A stretch of 17,289 nt of DNA from Oscillospiraceae bacterium (GTDB taxonomy: Bacteria; Bacillota_A; Clostridia; Oscillospirales; Oscillospiraceae), in contig JAFQPT010000218.1 of NCBI GenBank assembly GCA_017411665.1, forward strand, positions 1-17,289, in the 5' to 3' direction. The stretch's first letter is position 1. Each line of letters starts with the position of its first letter. A program made the position numbers and the translations under genes. Below are positions 7,228-14,267 of this stretch, piece after piece. Below the pieces are notes generated by a model. That model saw nothing but the letters and a program-made list of their open reading frames with translations. It had not been told where the DNA came from and made no database searches.

Positions 7228-7262
7228 GAGGGTGAAAGCGCTTGATGCTTTCGCCCTCTGTC
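7228..7262. terminator. Bidirectional terminator between convergent genes
   Basis: A 12-bp stem with one G-U pair, GAGGGTGAAAGC (7228-7239) with GCTTTCGCCCTC (7247-7258), has a 7-base loop. The plus-strand T-tract is weak. The minus strand reads into TTTTCTTTATT, so the element best serves the minus-strand 86-residue gene while also ending the envelope operon. Confidence 0.8.
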
Positions 7263-7327
7263 ATTTAATTTCAAAATGAAAAGCCCCGCCTTCCCAAAGC
7301 AGAGCTGTTTCACGGTGTATGGTGATG

Positions 7328-7588
7328 TTATCTGGGGACTTGGATATACGCTCCGGTCGTGTCTTTGATAAACTGTGCTGCAAAGACATTATTTTTCTCA
7401 AGGAACTCAAAGACTACCGGTTTGCTGAATACGTCCTCTGATAGATATACGCACCCATAGTCATCGTCATGTTCGCAAAGAGAGATTGCGATGCCTTCTT
7501 TATGCTCTACTATCCTGACTTTTTTGCCAAGAAAATCCGGGAACCCATAAATCATTGTTCTGTCGCCTATGCGATTAAATCCGTTCAC
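7328..7588 (-). CDS. Unknown 86-residue protein
   Basis: A GTG at 7588 gives 86 residues. It fits a promoter whose predicted start is near 7619 and an AGGTGA-like site about 6 bases upstream. An in-frame ATG at 7555 would give 75 residues but has no good ribosome binding site. The protein is soluble and acidic (CEHDDDYG in the middle) with strand-like segments KKVRIVEH and CVYLSEDVF. No family is recognised. It is monocistronic: promoter upstream, bidirectional terminator about 70 bases downstream. Confidence 0.6.
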   Translation of the reverse strand: MNGFNRIGDRTMIYGFPDFLGKKVRIVEHKEGIAISLCEHDDDYGCVYLSEDVFSKPVVFEFLEKNNVFAAQFIKDTTGAYIQVPR

Positions 7589-7625
7589 TCTCCTTCACCT
7601 ACTCTCTACACACACCTGTTGTTCC

Positions 7626-7654
7626 ATTGTACCCGCCAACAGGCTCATATTCAA
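7626..7654 (-). promoter_or_regulatory. Sigma-A type promoter of the 86-residue gene
   Basis: On the minus strand TTGAAT (7654-7649) and TACAAT (7631-7626) are exactly 17 bases apart. The predicted start lies about 30 bases before the GTG start codon. Confidence 0.65.
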
Positions 7655-7753
7655 GGGCTTTCTGTCAATAGTATGTCCTTTTTCAAAAATAGATATATGA
7701 TAAATCGCCATTTGTATTTTTCTCTAATCATTTCGTGTTTTTTGAAAAAGCCT

Positions 7754-7782
7754 TTGACATTTTTCCACCTACCAAGTAGAAT
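7754..7782 (+). promoter_or_regulatory. Strong sigma-A promoter of the microprotein/hairpin locus
   Basis: A perfect TTGACA (7754-7759) and TAGAAT (7777-7782) are 17 bases apart inside AT-rich sequence. Transcription should start near 7789, leaving only about 13 bases before the microprotein ATG at 7802. Confidence 0.8.
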
Positions 7783-7801
7783 ATTATCTCGGTGATGCCG
7801 A

Positions 7802-7915
7802 ATGGAAGAAAGAGACTGGTTGATGCAGACGGAAGAAAAAGAGCCTGTGGACGATACGCCATTGGTCGGACAAATCAGCATGGATGAACTGCTTGCGGAG
7901 CTGCGGCTTTCATAG
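7802..7915 (+). CDS. 37-residue acidic microprotein
   Basis: ATG 7802 to TAG 7915 encodes 37 residues, starting MEERDWLMQ and ending in a helical MDELLAELRLS tail. The composition is strongly acidic and soluble, with a likely amphipathic C-terminal helix. The gene sits immediately behind a near-consensus promoter and ahead of two intrinsic terminators, so this is a complete small transcription unit of roughly 190-230 bases. The ribosome binding site is weak (CGGTGATG) and the leader is very short. It could therefore be poorly translated, or the RNA itself could be the product. Similar acidic helical small proteins can act as antitoxin-like or regulatory partners, but none is assigned. Confidence 0.5.
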   Translation: MEERDWLMQTEEKEPVDDTPLVGQISMDELLAELRLS

Positions 7916-7942
7916 CGGTGGATTATAATTTAAATAAACGAC

Positions 7943-7978
7943 AAAGGTGCGGAGGCCTTACGGCTCCCGCACCTTTTT
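7943..7978 (+). terminator. First of two tandem intrinsic terminators
   Basis: GGTGCGGAGGCC (7946-7957) pairs with GGCTCCCGCACC (7962-7973) with one internal mismatch and one wobble pair, followed by five Ts and preceded by AAA. It ends the microprotein transcript. Confidence 0.85.
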
Positions 7979-7984
7979 CCTATG

Positions 7985-8021
7985 TCGAGGGACACCCTGC
8001 AGTGGTGTTCCTCGATTTTTT
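7985..8021 (+). terminator. Second tandem intrinsic terminator
   Basis: TCGAGGGACACC (7985-7996) pairs with GGTGTTCCTCGA (8004-8015), with one G-U pair, around a 7-base loop; six Ts follow. It begins 6 bases after the T-run of the first terminator. Confidence 0.85.
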
Positions 8022-8048
8022 CACACCTCCCTCCTGTTTTTACCTTGT

Positions 8049-8139
8049 GGGCAGGAAGTTATCCAACTGCCTGCCCGGGACGGCTATGGGCCGTCCTTTC
8101 CTAATGACGTCAATACCCCGGGACTTTCACCCGGGCGTC
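8049..8139. other. Cluster of three GC-rich hairpins
   Basis: Three further inverted repeats follow the tandem terminators. The first is 8049-8076, GGGCAGG and AGTT pairing with AACT and CCTGCCC around one A-G mismatch and an ATCC loop. The second is 8078-8096, GGACGGC with GCCGTCC followed by TTT. The third is 8117-8135, CCCGGG with CCCGGG, inside a weak GACG/CGTC arm. No ORF in this stretch is convincing. It may be part of a structured RNA or a protein-binding or recombination site. Confidence 0.5.
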
Positions 8140-8603
8140 CATGTCCACGAATACCAAATCAGAGGCTCCTCAGCCACTTTGTGCAGCATGGAACAGAATA
8201 TCCCTCGCTTCTGTTGGGATTGTCATGCGGCAATCTTCTGCGCCTGATAGCATCAGACAATGCGGTAAGACACGCTTTGCTGGATTATTTCTGCTCACCA
8301 TCTGCCTATTGCTAAAACGGGAGTCAAGCGAAGACGCCGGGGGGTTCGTTTCTGTTGTCTGGGTACACTCCTCTGAGGAATACGCTGCATGGCAGCTCAA
8401 ACCTTGCTTCTGCATTTTGATATTCTCCTTTGGACATGTTATTTGACTCCATTTTTCTTCTCTACCGAACCGTAAACAGTATGTGTGAAAAACAAGGCGC
8501 ATAAAGGCTTCTAACATACTCACCGTGAGGCTATCGATTGACGATTGGAGTGCGTGCATTCGATAACAAAGCACCTGATTCACGAAAGGAGACACAACAA
8601 AAG
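8140..8603. other. Long gap without a convincing gene, upstream of the AAA+ operon
   Basis: Both strands remain open for about 100 codons here (plus 8141-8446, minus 8170-8518). Neither has a good ribosome binding site or recognisable domain, and both show codon use and Cys/Ser-rich composition unlike neighbouring genes. The minus frame ends in a more protein-like segment (AEDCRMTIPTEARDIL), so a decayed gene cannot be excluded. The right-hand end holds the candidate promoter and leader of the AAA+ operon. Confidence 0.35.
8538..8567 (+). promoter_or_regulatory. Candidate promoter of the AAA+/VWA operon
   Basis: TTGACG (8538-8543) and GATAAC (8562-8567) are separated by 18 bases. The predicted start near 8575 is about 30 bases before ATG 8604, which has AAGGAG at 8586-8591. 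Matches to consensus are moderate. Confidence 0.4.
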
Positions 8604-10286
8604 ATGGAGTTTAATACCCTTCTGTTCGCCGTCCGCTCATCGGAATCCGTTCCTGTATGCGAGTGTGCGGCTGACCCAAGCGTTCATCCCAATGTAGAAA
8701 TACCCACCCCTTCGGTATCCAGCCGGCGCTCTGCCCGCAGCGGACGGAAAGCCAAAATATCCGCCATGCATCACGCTGTTAGCAGTGTGTTGAAGGAGTC
8801 CACCATGGCGACCATCATGACAAAGGAAGGCAGCGTCTACTGTGAAGTCACAAAGGATGGCGAAGCGCATCCCGCCGTATTCCACGAGAATGTATTTTAT
8901 ACGGATGTTCCAGACGGGACACACCGCTTCAAAAAGCTGTTCTTTACATCCTTCCTGCTCTCTAAAGCCGTCACCGCCGAAGCAACTTATTCCGAGACAA
9001 TCGGTGCGCTGGCTCTGGCAACCGATGAATTTGACGCGAACGGACATATATCAAAAGAGACCATGGCCTACCTCTGTGACTGTCTGTACTATGATGCGAG
9101 AGCAGACCTCGGCACAGCAATGACGGAGGATATGCCCGTGCTATCCTTTTCCGCCTCCGGCATTCAGGACACTGTGACACAGGCAATCCGAATCGGCAAT
9201 ATGCTCCCCGTTGGAAATGTGTTTCGCAAAACCGGGTCCTCTCTGGAGAAGTTCGGAGACCACTGCAGCAATACCTTCCGCCACATCTCTTACACCTACA
9301 CAGCGGACGATACGGCATCTGCTGCTCCAGCTGTCAGCGAGTCTTTCATGGACGAGTGTAAAAACGGGGTGTATGAGATTGGCTTTGACTGGAGCGCAGA
9401 GCAGCAGACCCATATCCGTCCCTACTCTTTCCTTGACAATTTCATCCCCAATGAGGCCTTTGTAGATATGGTCAATCTCGTAAATTACGACTTAAACCAG
9501 GTCGTAGACAGAATCAACATCGCGGGCCAGATAGATACCGGCGTCATCGGGGACAACTATCTGAATGTGATTATGCTCGGAAAACCAGGCACAGGCAAGA
9601 CGACAACCGCTGAGGCGCTGTCAGCCGCAACCAGCCTTCCCATCTACACTGTAAAGGCATCTAAAAACACAGAAGAAGACACCTTTGAGGGCATGACGAA
9701 AGTTGTGGCTGGCGGTTTCAACTTTCAGGCAACCCCGTTTCTGGAAGCCTTCCAAAACGGCGGCATCATTGTCATTGAGGAATTCAACCTCGCTGACCCC
9801 GGCGTCATGCAGGGCGCTCTGGGTCAGGCCATTGAATACCCCTTTGTTCTGATGAAAGACGGTTACGAGGAGGTACACCGGCATCCGCTTTGCGTCATTA
9901 TCTCTACCATGAATGATGGTGCGCAGGGGGCGCGTGTGCCGAGCGAGGCATATACCTCCCGCTCCCCCATCACATTCATCATGGATGACCCGACGAAGGA
10001 GGAGTTCATCAACATCCTTCATTCAAAGGGTTACACCAAGAAAGATTGCCGCTCTGTCTATAAGGCGTATACCAAAATCCTCAAATACCTGTCCGACGAG
10101 GCTGGCAGTGAGGAGATGGTGATGCAGGTCACACTGCGGCACTGTCTCGGCGCCCTGAAACTGATGCGAATCAACACGCCCATCAAAAAAGCAATCTACA
10201 AGACCATGATTGGCGCCATTGCCATCAAGGACAAGGCCCTTGCCAAAGAGGTCTATGACAGCGTGATTACGCCGCTGCCGTTATAA
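8604..10286 (+). CDS. MoxR/dynein-related AAA+ ATPase
   Basis: The protein has 560 residues from ATG 8604 (AAGGAG 12 bases upstream). A second in-frame ATG at 8805 has an AAGGAG 6 bases upstream and could give a 493-residue form. The first 290 residues are not recognised; residues about 10-55 are Ser/Pro/Arg-rich and look disordered. The ATPase core spans about 300-500: Walker A GKPGTGKT (326-333), Walker B IIVIEE (388-393), a sensor-1-like asparagine in STMND (N437), and a candidate arginine finger in SRSP (R453). The helical lid follows. Family members (MoxR, CobS, NorQ) are ring ATPases that remodel or insert cofactors into partner proteins, working with a VWA protein. That partner is encoded next, 16 bases downstream. 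Confidence 0.85.
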   Translation: MEFNTLLFAVRSSESVPVCECAADPSVHPNVEIPTPSVSSRRSARSGRKAKISAMHHAVSSVLKESTMATIMTKEGSVYCEVTKDGEAHPAVFHENVFYTDVPDGTHRFKKLFFTSFLLSKAVTAEATYSETIGALALATDEFDANGHISKETMAYLCDCLYYDARADLGTAMTEDMPVLSFSASGIQDTVTQAIRIGNMLPVGNVFRKTGSSLEKFGDHCSNTFRHISYTYTADDTASAAPAVSESFMDECKNGVYEIGFDWSAEQQTHIRPYSFLDNFIPNEAFVDMVNLVNYDLNQVVDRINIAGQIDTGVIGDNYLNVIMLGKPGTGKTTTAEALSAATSLPIYTVKASKNTEEDTFEGMTKVVAGGFNFQATPFLEAFQNGGIIVIEEFNLADPGVMQGALGQAIEYPFVLMKDGYEEVHRHPLCVIISTMNDGAQGARVPSEAYTSRSPITFIMDDPTKEEFINILHSKGYTKKDCRSVYKAYTKILKYLSDEAGSEEMVMQVTLRHCLGALKLMRINTPIKKAIYKTMIGAIAIKDKALAKEVYDSVITPLPL

Positions 10287-10302
10287 GCACAGGAGGGAGT
10301 CA

Positions 10303-12243
10303 ATGGCTGAATTATCACGAAGACAAGTCCATGCGCTGCGTATGCGGCTTGCAAAGATAGGTTTTACACTCACCGGAACACGGGTCCGCGTTCTGGAAGC
10401 AGATGGAGACGAGTTGGGTTACACTTCGGGCAACGGTGCAGTATCGATTGCCTTTGCACATGAATACTATAAAGAACTCACCGAAGAAGAAACTATCAGC
10501 TTCATTACCGGCACGTTTTTACATGAAATAATGCACCTGCTTCAAACAAACATAGCGCTTTACACCCAGACCATCCGCAGCCTCATGAAATACGAGCAGC
10601 AGTTCATGCAGGATATTTACAACATTCTGGAGGACTCGTCCATTGAATTCTTCGCGCCGCTCTATGTCAGTAAGGAGATGATGCGCGACCTGAATTTCAT
10701 GCGCGCCTGTGTTTATCGCCACAGTCCCCCGATTGAGGAGCAGGATGACCCATTCCTGCAATTTATCAATGCGTCAATCCAGTTTGGCGATGCTGGCCTG
10801 TTAAAAGGACACTTCACCTCCAAGGAAGCCGAGGAGTGCTTCATCAAATGCCTGCCCATCATGAGCAAAGGCGTTGAGGAACCGGATAACCGCATGCGAG
10901 CCAAGTACGCACGACAGTTGTTTGAACTCTCCCGTCCCCTGTGGCAGAAACACGCCAAGAACAACGAGGCTTTTGAGAAGTTCCTGGATATACTCCGCGA
11001 ACTGCTCAAGGATTCCGGCCGCGGCGGTAACTGGAACATCAGCGGAAGTGCTGCAGGCCCCATGTCCCCTACGGAAAGTGGAGATAAGCCAGAAGAAAAC
11101 GCCCGCTCCCGCCGCCGTAAAATCACCTTCAAGCGTGTTTCTCCGGAGGAGTTCAAGAAGCTCATGGAGGAAGGCGGTTCCGGAGGCAGTCCCGGCCCCA
11201 ATGACGACATTACTGTCCTGATTCCAGACGGCCCGGTCTCTGCGGAAGAAATGAAGGGCGCTGCAGCGTCGTTGGAAGCAGAAGGCGCACTTTCCAAAGA
11301 AGAAACTGAACGAATCCAACAAGAGCTTCAAAAAATAGAGGCGGAGATAGCTGCGGCTGACGCTGCGGAGCGGGAGGATGCCGGCGCTACACTGGACTAT
11401 TCAGTCCGCACAGGCGGCTATAAGAAAGTGTGTTCAGGCGTCCGATGTAAAAATGACCGTTCAACCATCAACATGGAGCAGGAAGCTAATCTGGCTGCCG
11501 CTTATCAGACTGTCGTTGCTCCACTGCAACCGACCATCAATAAGCTGACCCATCAGCTGGAGCGCGTTTTGCGGCAGGACGCTGGAGAAACGACGTACCG
11601 CACATCCGGGAAGGCCAGCATGAAACGTCTTTCCTCCGGCCGCATGAGAGCCAGAGTTTTTACAAAACGAAGGGTCCCCTCCCGCAGTGACGTTCATATC
11701 TGTATCGCCATCGATAATAGCGGTAGCATGGGTGGAAACTCCATTGCCCAGGCACGGACCGCCGCCATTGTATTGGCAGAAGTCTTTGGCAAAATGGACC
11801 TTCCCACCTCCATCTTCGGCTTTACTGCGGATACCAAAGGCGTTGATGTCTACCACGAGCACTTTTTGACCGGCAGAAACACAAAACGGGACCGGCTGCG
11901 GCTCATGAGCGCCACATCCAGAGCAAACAATTTTGACGGATACAGCATCCGCTATGCTGCAAGCCTTCTGGAGTCCAAGCCACAGATACATAAGCTTCTG
12001 ATTGTCATATCCGACGGACAGCCAGCTTGCGGCGCATACAGTTCGGTAGACGGCATTACAGATACGAAGCTGGCCATACGAGAGGCGTCCAAGAACGCGA
12101 CTGTGGTCGGCATTCTTGTCGGACACGCAAGGCCGGAAATCCATAAGGAGATGTATGGCTACAATTTCCTGCATATCAAAGACCCCAAAGACCTCGCCAC
12201 CGGTCTGTTCCGGTGCGTTGTCAATCAAATGAAAGAGTGGTGA
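10303..12243 (+). CDS. VWA-domain protein with N-terminal HEXXH metallopeptidase-like motif (CobT/DUF2201-like)
   Basis: The protein has 646 residues; ATG 10303 lies 5 bases after AGGAGGG (10291-10297). Near the N-terminus LHEIMHLLQ carries HEXXH (H74, E75, H78), followed by YNILEDSSIE (106-115), the arrangement seen in VWA-linked putative zinc peptidases and CobT-like proteins. Residues about 240-360 form a charged, Gly/Ser-rich linker with a likely coiled coil (about 320-355). The C-terminal VWA domain (about 465-646) has a complete MIDAS: DNSGSMGG (D471, S473, S475), T508 in FGFTAD and D571 in ISDGQP. It should bind a divalent metal and a protein ligand. Together with the upstream AAA+ ATPase it forms a MoxR/VWA chaperone-type pair. 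Peptidase activity is possible but unproved. Confidence 0.85.
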   Translation: MAELSRRQVHALRMRLAKIGFTLTGTRVRVLEADGDELGYTSGNGAVSIAFAHEYYKELTEEETISFITGTFLHEIMHLLQTNIALYTQTIRSLMKYEQQFMQDIYNILEDSSIEFFAPLYVSKEMMRDLNFMRACVYRHSPPIEEQDDPFLQFINASIQFGDAGLLKGHFTSKEAEECFIKCLPIMSKGVEEPDNRMRAKYARQLFELSRPLWQKHAKNNEAFEKFLDILRELLKDSGRGGNWNISGSAAGPMSPTESGDKPEENARSRRRKITFKRVSPEEFKKLMEEGGSGGSPGPNDDITVLIPDGPVSAEEMKGAAASLEAEGALSKEETERIQQELQKIEAEIAAADAAEREDAGATLDYSVRTGGYKKVCSGVRCKNDRSTINMEQEANLAAAYQTVVAPLQPTINKLTHQLERVLRQDAGETTYRTSGKASMKRLSSGRMRARVFTKRRVPSRSDVHICIAIDNSGSMGGNSIAQARTAAIVLAEVFGKMDLPTSIFGFTADTKGVDVYHEHFLTGRNTKRDRLRLMSATSRANNFDGYSIRYAASLLESKPQIHKLLIVISDGQPACGAYSSVDGITDTKLAIREASKNATVVGILVGHARPEIHKEMYGYNFLHIKDPKDLATGLFRCVVNQMKEW

Positions 12244-12251
12244 CACAAACA

Positions 12252-12911
12252 ATGGCCACAGAGATGACTAACATCAAGATGCTCAAGGACAAGGGCCGCA
12301 CCATCATTATCATCACCGGCGCTGACCGGGAACGGGATGAGGCCGCCTTCAAAATCGCCTCCACGTATATGCTTCACCAGCCGCAGGCTGATGCTTCTGC
12401 AGATATTGGAGCAACAGACTGTCCTCCGCCCATTGAGGAAGTGCAGGGCCTTGAAGCTCCCGCAGAAAAGGCTGATGATATTCCGAACAACGAGCAGATT
12501 GCGCAGATGGAAGATTACTCTATCTTCCGGCGCCGCGGCTTACACACCATCGGCACCGGAGCCTACAAGGGCATGTCGCCCTTTGAGGCTCTACAGCGGG
12601 ACCATGAGAAAGCGCTTATCTCCCTGTTCAACCTAACGAAGGACATGACGCCTTGCGAGGAGCGCACGGAAATCATCTCCGCCTGCAAGCAGTATATGGC
12701 CAACCTTCCCTCCACCGCAAACGGCCTCTATGACACGCGGGAACAGAAAGTAACATTCATCCAGACAGTCGCCGGCATGACGCCCATTACCCAGTTTGTC
12801 AACGGCTATCCCGATGTGGATAGCTTCTGCTCCGGCGCTACAGAGCTGGAGATTGACACCACCTTCTACAATCTTGCATGGTATCTTGCCGACAGAGGGT
12901 GCAGGGCATGA
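12252..12911 (+). CDS. Unknown 219-residue protein of the AAA+/VWA operon
   Basis: ATG 12252 follows the VWA stop by 8 bases; the ribosome binding site is weak (AAAGAG within the VWA end), so translation is probably coupled. Residues 1-45 form a small alpha/beta start with a TIIIITGAD strand. Residues about 48-90 are an acidic Pro/Ala linker. Residues about 95-219 are helical and contain GAYKGMSPFEALQRDHEKAL and a C-terminal aromatic stretch. No family is recognised and no signal or membrane segment is seen. Position in the operon suggests a substrate, adaptor or regulator of the AAA+/VWA pair. Its stop overlaps the next start as ATGA. Confidence 0.65.
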   Translation: MATEMTNIKMLKDKGRTIIIITGADRERDEAAFKIASTYMLHQPQADASADIGATDCPPPIEEVQGLEAPAEKADDIPNNEQIAQMEDYSIFRRRGLHTIGTGAYKGMSPFEALQRDHEKALISLFNLTKDMTPCEERTEIISACKQYMANLPSTANGLYDTREQKVTFIQTVAGMTPITQFVNGYPDVDSFCSGATELEIDTTFYNLAWYLADRGCRA

Positions 12912-13162
12912 ACGATGACTATGACATAAATCAAATCGGTATCGAGGAGAAAGAGACTGGCGAAGTCTGCATCATCGACGGTATCCGATGCGAAATCATC
13001 AAATGGAGGCCCCGCGCCACAAAAGGTCGCTACTTCACTGCCTATCGGTTTACAGTCCCCGGTTGGTCGGAATGTGTAATCACAGGGCTTCGAGACACCC
13101 GCCGCGTTATTCGTGGCCGACTGGACCCGATGACAAGAATACTGCTTGGTATCGATTCATAG
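12908..13162 (+). CDS. Unknown 84-residue protein ending the AAA+/VWA operon
   Basis: ATG 12908 overlaps the preceding stop by four bases and has AGAGGG and CAGGG just upstream. The protein starts acidic (MNDDYDINQ) and becomes a basic, strand-rich domain with conserved-looking tryptophans (IIKWRPR and VPGWSE) and a GLRDTRRVIRGR segment. This could be a small SH3- or OB-like fold, but no family is assigned. It is the last gene before a terminator, so it belongs to the AAA+/VWA transcription unit. Confidence 0.6.
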   Translation: MNDDYDINQIGIEEKETGEVCIIDGIRCEIIKWRPRATKGRYFTAYRFTVPGWSECVITGLRDTRRVIRGRLDPMTRILLGIDS

Positions 13163-13170
13163 CACAAATC

Positions 13171-13216
13171 AGCTGTGGCCGGGATGCAAACTGCTTCCTG
13201 ACCACAGTTTTCTTTT
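13171..13216 (+). terminator. Probable terminator of the AAA+/VWA operon
   Basis: AGCTGTGG (13171-13178) pairs with CCACAGTT (13202-13209), including one G-U pair, around a long 23-base loop, followed by TTTTCTTTT. The long loop makes it weaker than the others in the window. Confidence 0.5.
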
Positions 13217-13221
13217 ATCTA

Positions 13222-13250
13222 TTGACATTATATAGCCAATTCGCTATATT
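13222..13250 (+). promoter_or_regulatory. Sigma-A promoter of sdpR-sdpI
   Basis: A perfect TTGACA (13222-13227) and TATATT (13245-13250) are 17 bases apart. The spacer and -10 are occupied by the first palindromic operator, which suggests tight repression. Confidence 0.85.
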
Positions 13251-13274
13251 TATTATATAGCCATCTCGCTATAT
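13230..13274. promoter_or_regulatory. Double palindromic operator, probable SdpR binding sites
   Basis: Two copies of ATATAGC-N6-GCTATAT occur: 13230-13249 over the spacer and -10, and 13255-13274 around the predicted transcription start. Their centres are 25 bases apart. ArsR-type dimers bind such AT-rich inverted repeats, so the encoded SdpR-like protein probably represses its own operon. Confidence 0.8.
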
Positions 13275-13311
13275 AGCTGGCTGACGATTTAATCTGTGGA
13301 GGTGAGTCGGA

Positions 13312-13617
13312 ATGAATGACGAATTCTTCCATGCCCTTTCCAATCCGTACCGTAGGGAAATTATCCGGATGCTCCGCTGGAAAAACATGAGCGCCGGAGA
13401 AATCGTGGAGCAGTTCGATATCGCACAACCTACGGTTTCGAAGCACTTGGACGTATTGAGGAAAGCTGAAATCGTGACATCAGAGCGCCGCGGAACGCAA
13501 ATCATATACTCCCTCAACCTTTCCGCCATGCAGGAAATGCTTGTATATATGACGGAGCTGTTTGAGGGTAAGGCTGCAAAAGAGTTAAGGGGAGGTCTTG
13601 CCGGTGAATGTGAATAA
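13312..13617 (+). CDS. sdpR: ArsR-family winged-helix autorepressor (SdpR-like)
   Basis: The protein has 101 residues with a strong GGAGGTGA site (13298-13305) before ATG 13312. The whole chain is one ArsR-type winged helix: FHALSNPYRREIIRML (6-21), the recognition helix AQPTVSKHLDVLRKAEI (38-54), and a wing with RRGTQIIYSL (59-68). No metal-binding CxC motif is visible, as expected for SdpR rather than metal sensors. It overlaps the SdpI gene by 14 bases. In Bacillus subtilis SdpR represses the sdpRI operon and is held at the membrane by toxin-bound SdpI; the same logic is likely here. Confidence 0.85.
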   Translation: MNDEFFHALSNPYRREIIRMLRWKNMSAGEIVEQFDIAQPTVSKHLDVLRKAEIVTSERRGTQIIYSLNLSAMQEMLVYMTELFEGKAAKELRGGLAGECE

Positions 13618-14215
13618 GTCAAAGTCGCTTATCAGCGGTTTATCCTTTCTGGCCCTTCTTGTTGCCCTGCTCATCCGCAACGATGTTCTCTCCTCTGTGA
13701 TGGTCCTCACCTGTTTGCTCTCCGCCCTCTTTATCCTGTATCGGAACCTTGCCAGCCTTTCCAATGTTTCAGAGGATAACCCAAAGCTCAAAACGGTCCG
13801 CTTTGTCACTGTTTTCAATGTGGTCGTTGTCGCTGGTGTTGTTGTCTTTGCATTCCTCATTGAGAAAGGCGTTATTTATCTCTCGGAAGCGCAGGGTAAG
13901 TATTTCTTCTCCGCCTTTCTTGCAGTTCTCGTGATTGTCTTTGGCAACATTGCGCCAAAGCTGCCTTTTAACCGCTACACAGGTTTACGGCTCCCATGGA
14001 CGGTACGGGATGAACAAACATGGATTGTTGCCCATCGCATTCTTGGGTACATTTCCCTGCCCATCGGCGTCCTGTGTTTTGCCGGCGCTACATTCCAGAT
14101 GGACTTTGACCTCTGGATAAAAGTATGGTTTCTTGCTCCCCTCTTTATTTGGATTGGGATACCTGCCGCATACTCCGGATTGTTCTACTATCGCAAATAC
14201 ACTGGAAAGCTGTAA
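13604..14215 (+). CDS. sdpI: SdpI-family integral membrane immunity/signalling protein
   Basis: The protein has 203 residues. GTG 13604 is chosen because GGGGAGG (13589-13595) lies 8 bases upstream; TTG 13598 is too close. About six hydrophobic segments span the chain. The family signature is clear: GNIAPKLPFNRYTGLRLPWT, then a segment ending in HRILGY (about 109-147). The N-terminal DUF1648-type motif of longer homologues is not obvious. SdpI proteins confer immunity to the SdpC killing factor and transduce its presence to SdpR. No toxin gene is visible in the window, so this may be an orphan immunity or sensing pair. A strong terminator follows. Confidence 0.85.
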   Translation: MNVNKSKSLISGLSFLALLVALLIRNDVLSSVMVLTCLLSALFILYRNLASLSNVSEDNPKLKTVRFVTVFNVVVVAGVVVFAFLIEKGVIYLSEAQGKYFFSAFLAVLVIVFGNIAPKLPFNRYTGLRLPWTVRDEQTWIVAHRILGYISLPIGVLCFAGATFQMDFDLWIKVWFLAPLFIWIGIPAAYSGLFYYRKYTGKL

Positions 14216-14258
14216 AAAAGAAGCTGAACAGGCGTCAAGCCCGTTCAGCTTCTCTTTA
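14214..14258. terminator. Bidirectional terminator between sdpI and the convergent small gene
   Basis: A 14-bp stem with one mismatch, GAAGCTGAACAGGC (14220-14233) with GCCCGTTCAGCTTC (14239-14252), has a 5-base loop. It is flanked by A6 on the left, a T-tail for the minus strand, and TCTTT on the right. Confidence 0.9.
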
Positions 14259-14267
14259 TATCCTTGG

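Noticed and set aside
8141..8446. A 101-codon plus-strand frame (MSTNTKSEAPQPLCAAW) as a gene.
   Set aside because: No ribosome binding site, no domain and composition unlike neighbours; it is mentioned only as part of the gap description.
11461..12252. A 263-codon minus-strand frame opposite the VWA domain.
   Set aside because: It is a shadow of a VWA domain with intact MIDAS residues and has no ribosome binding site or recognisable motif.
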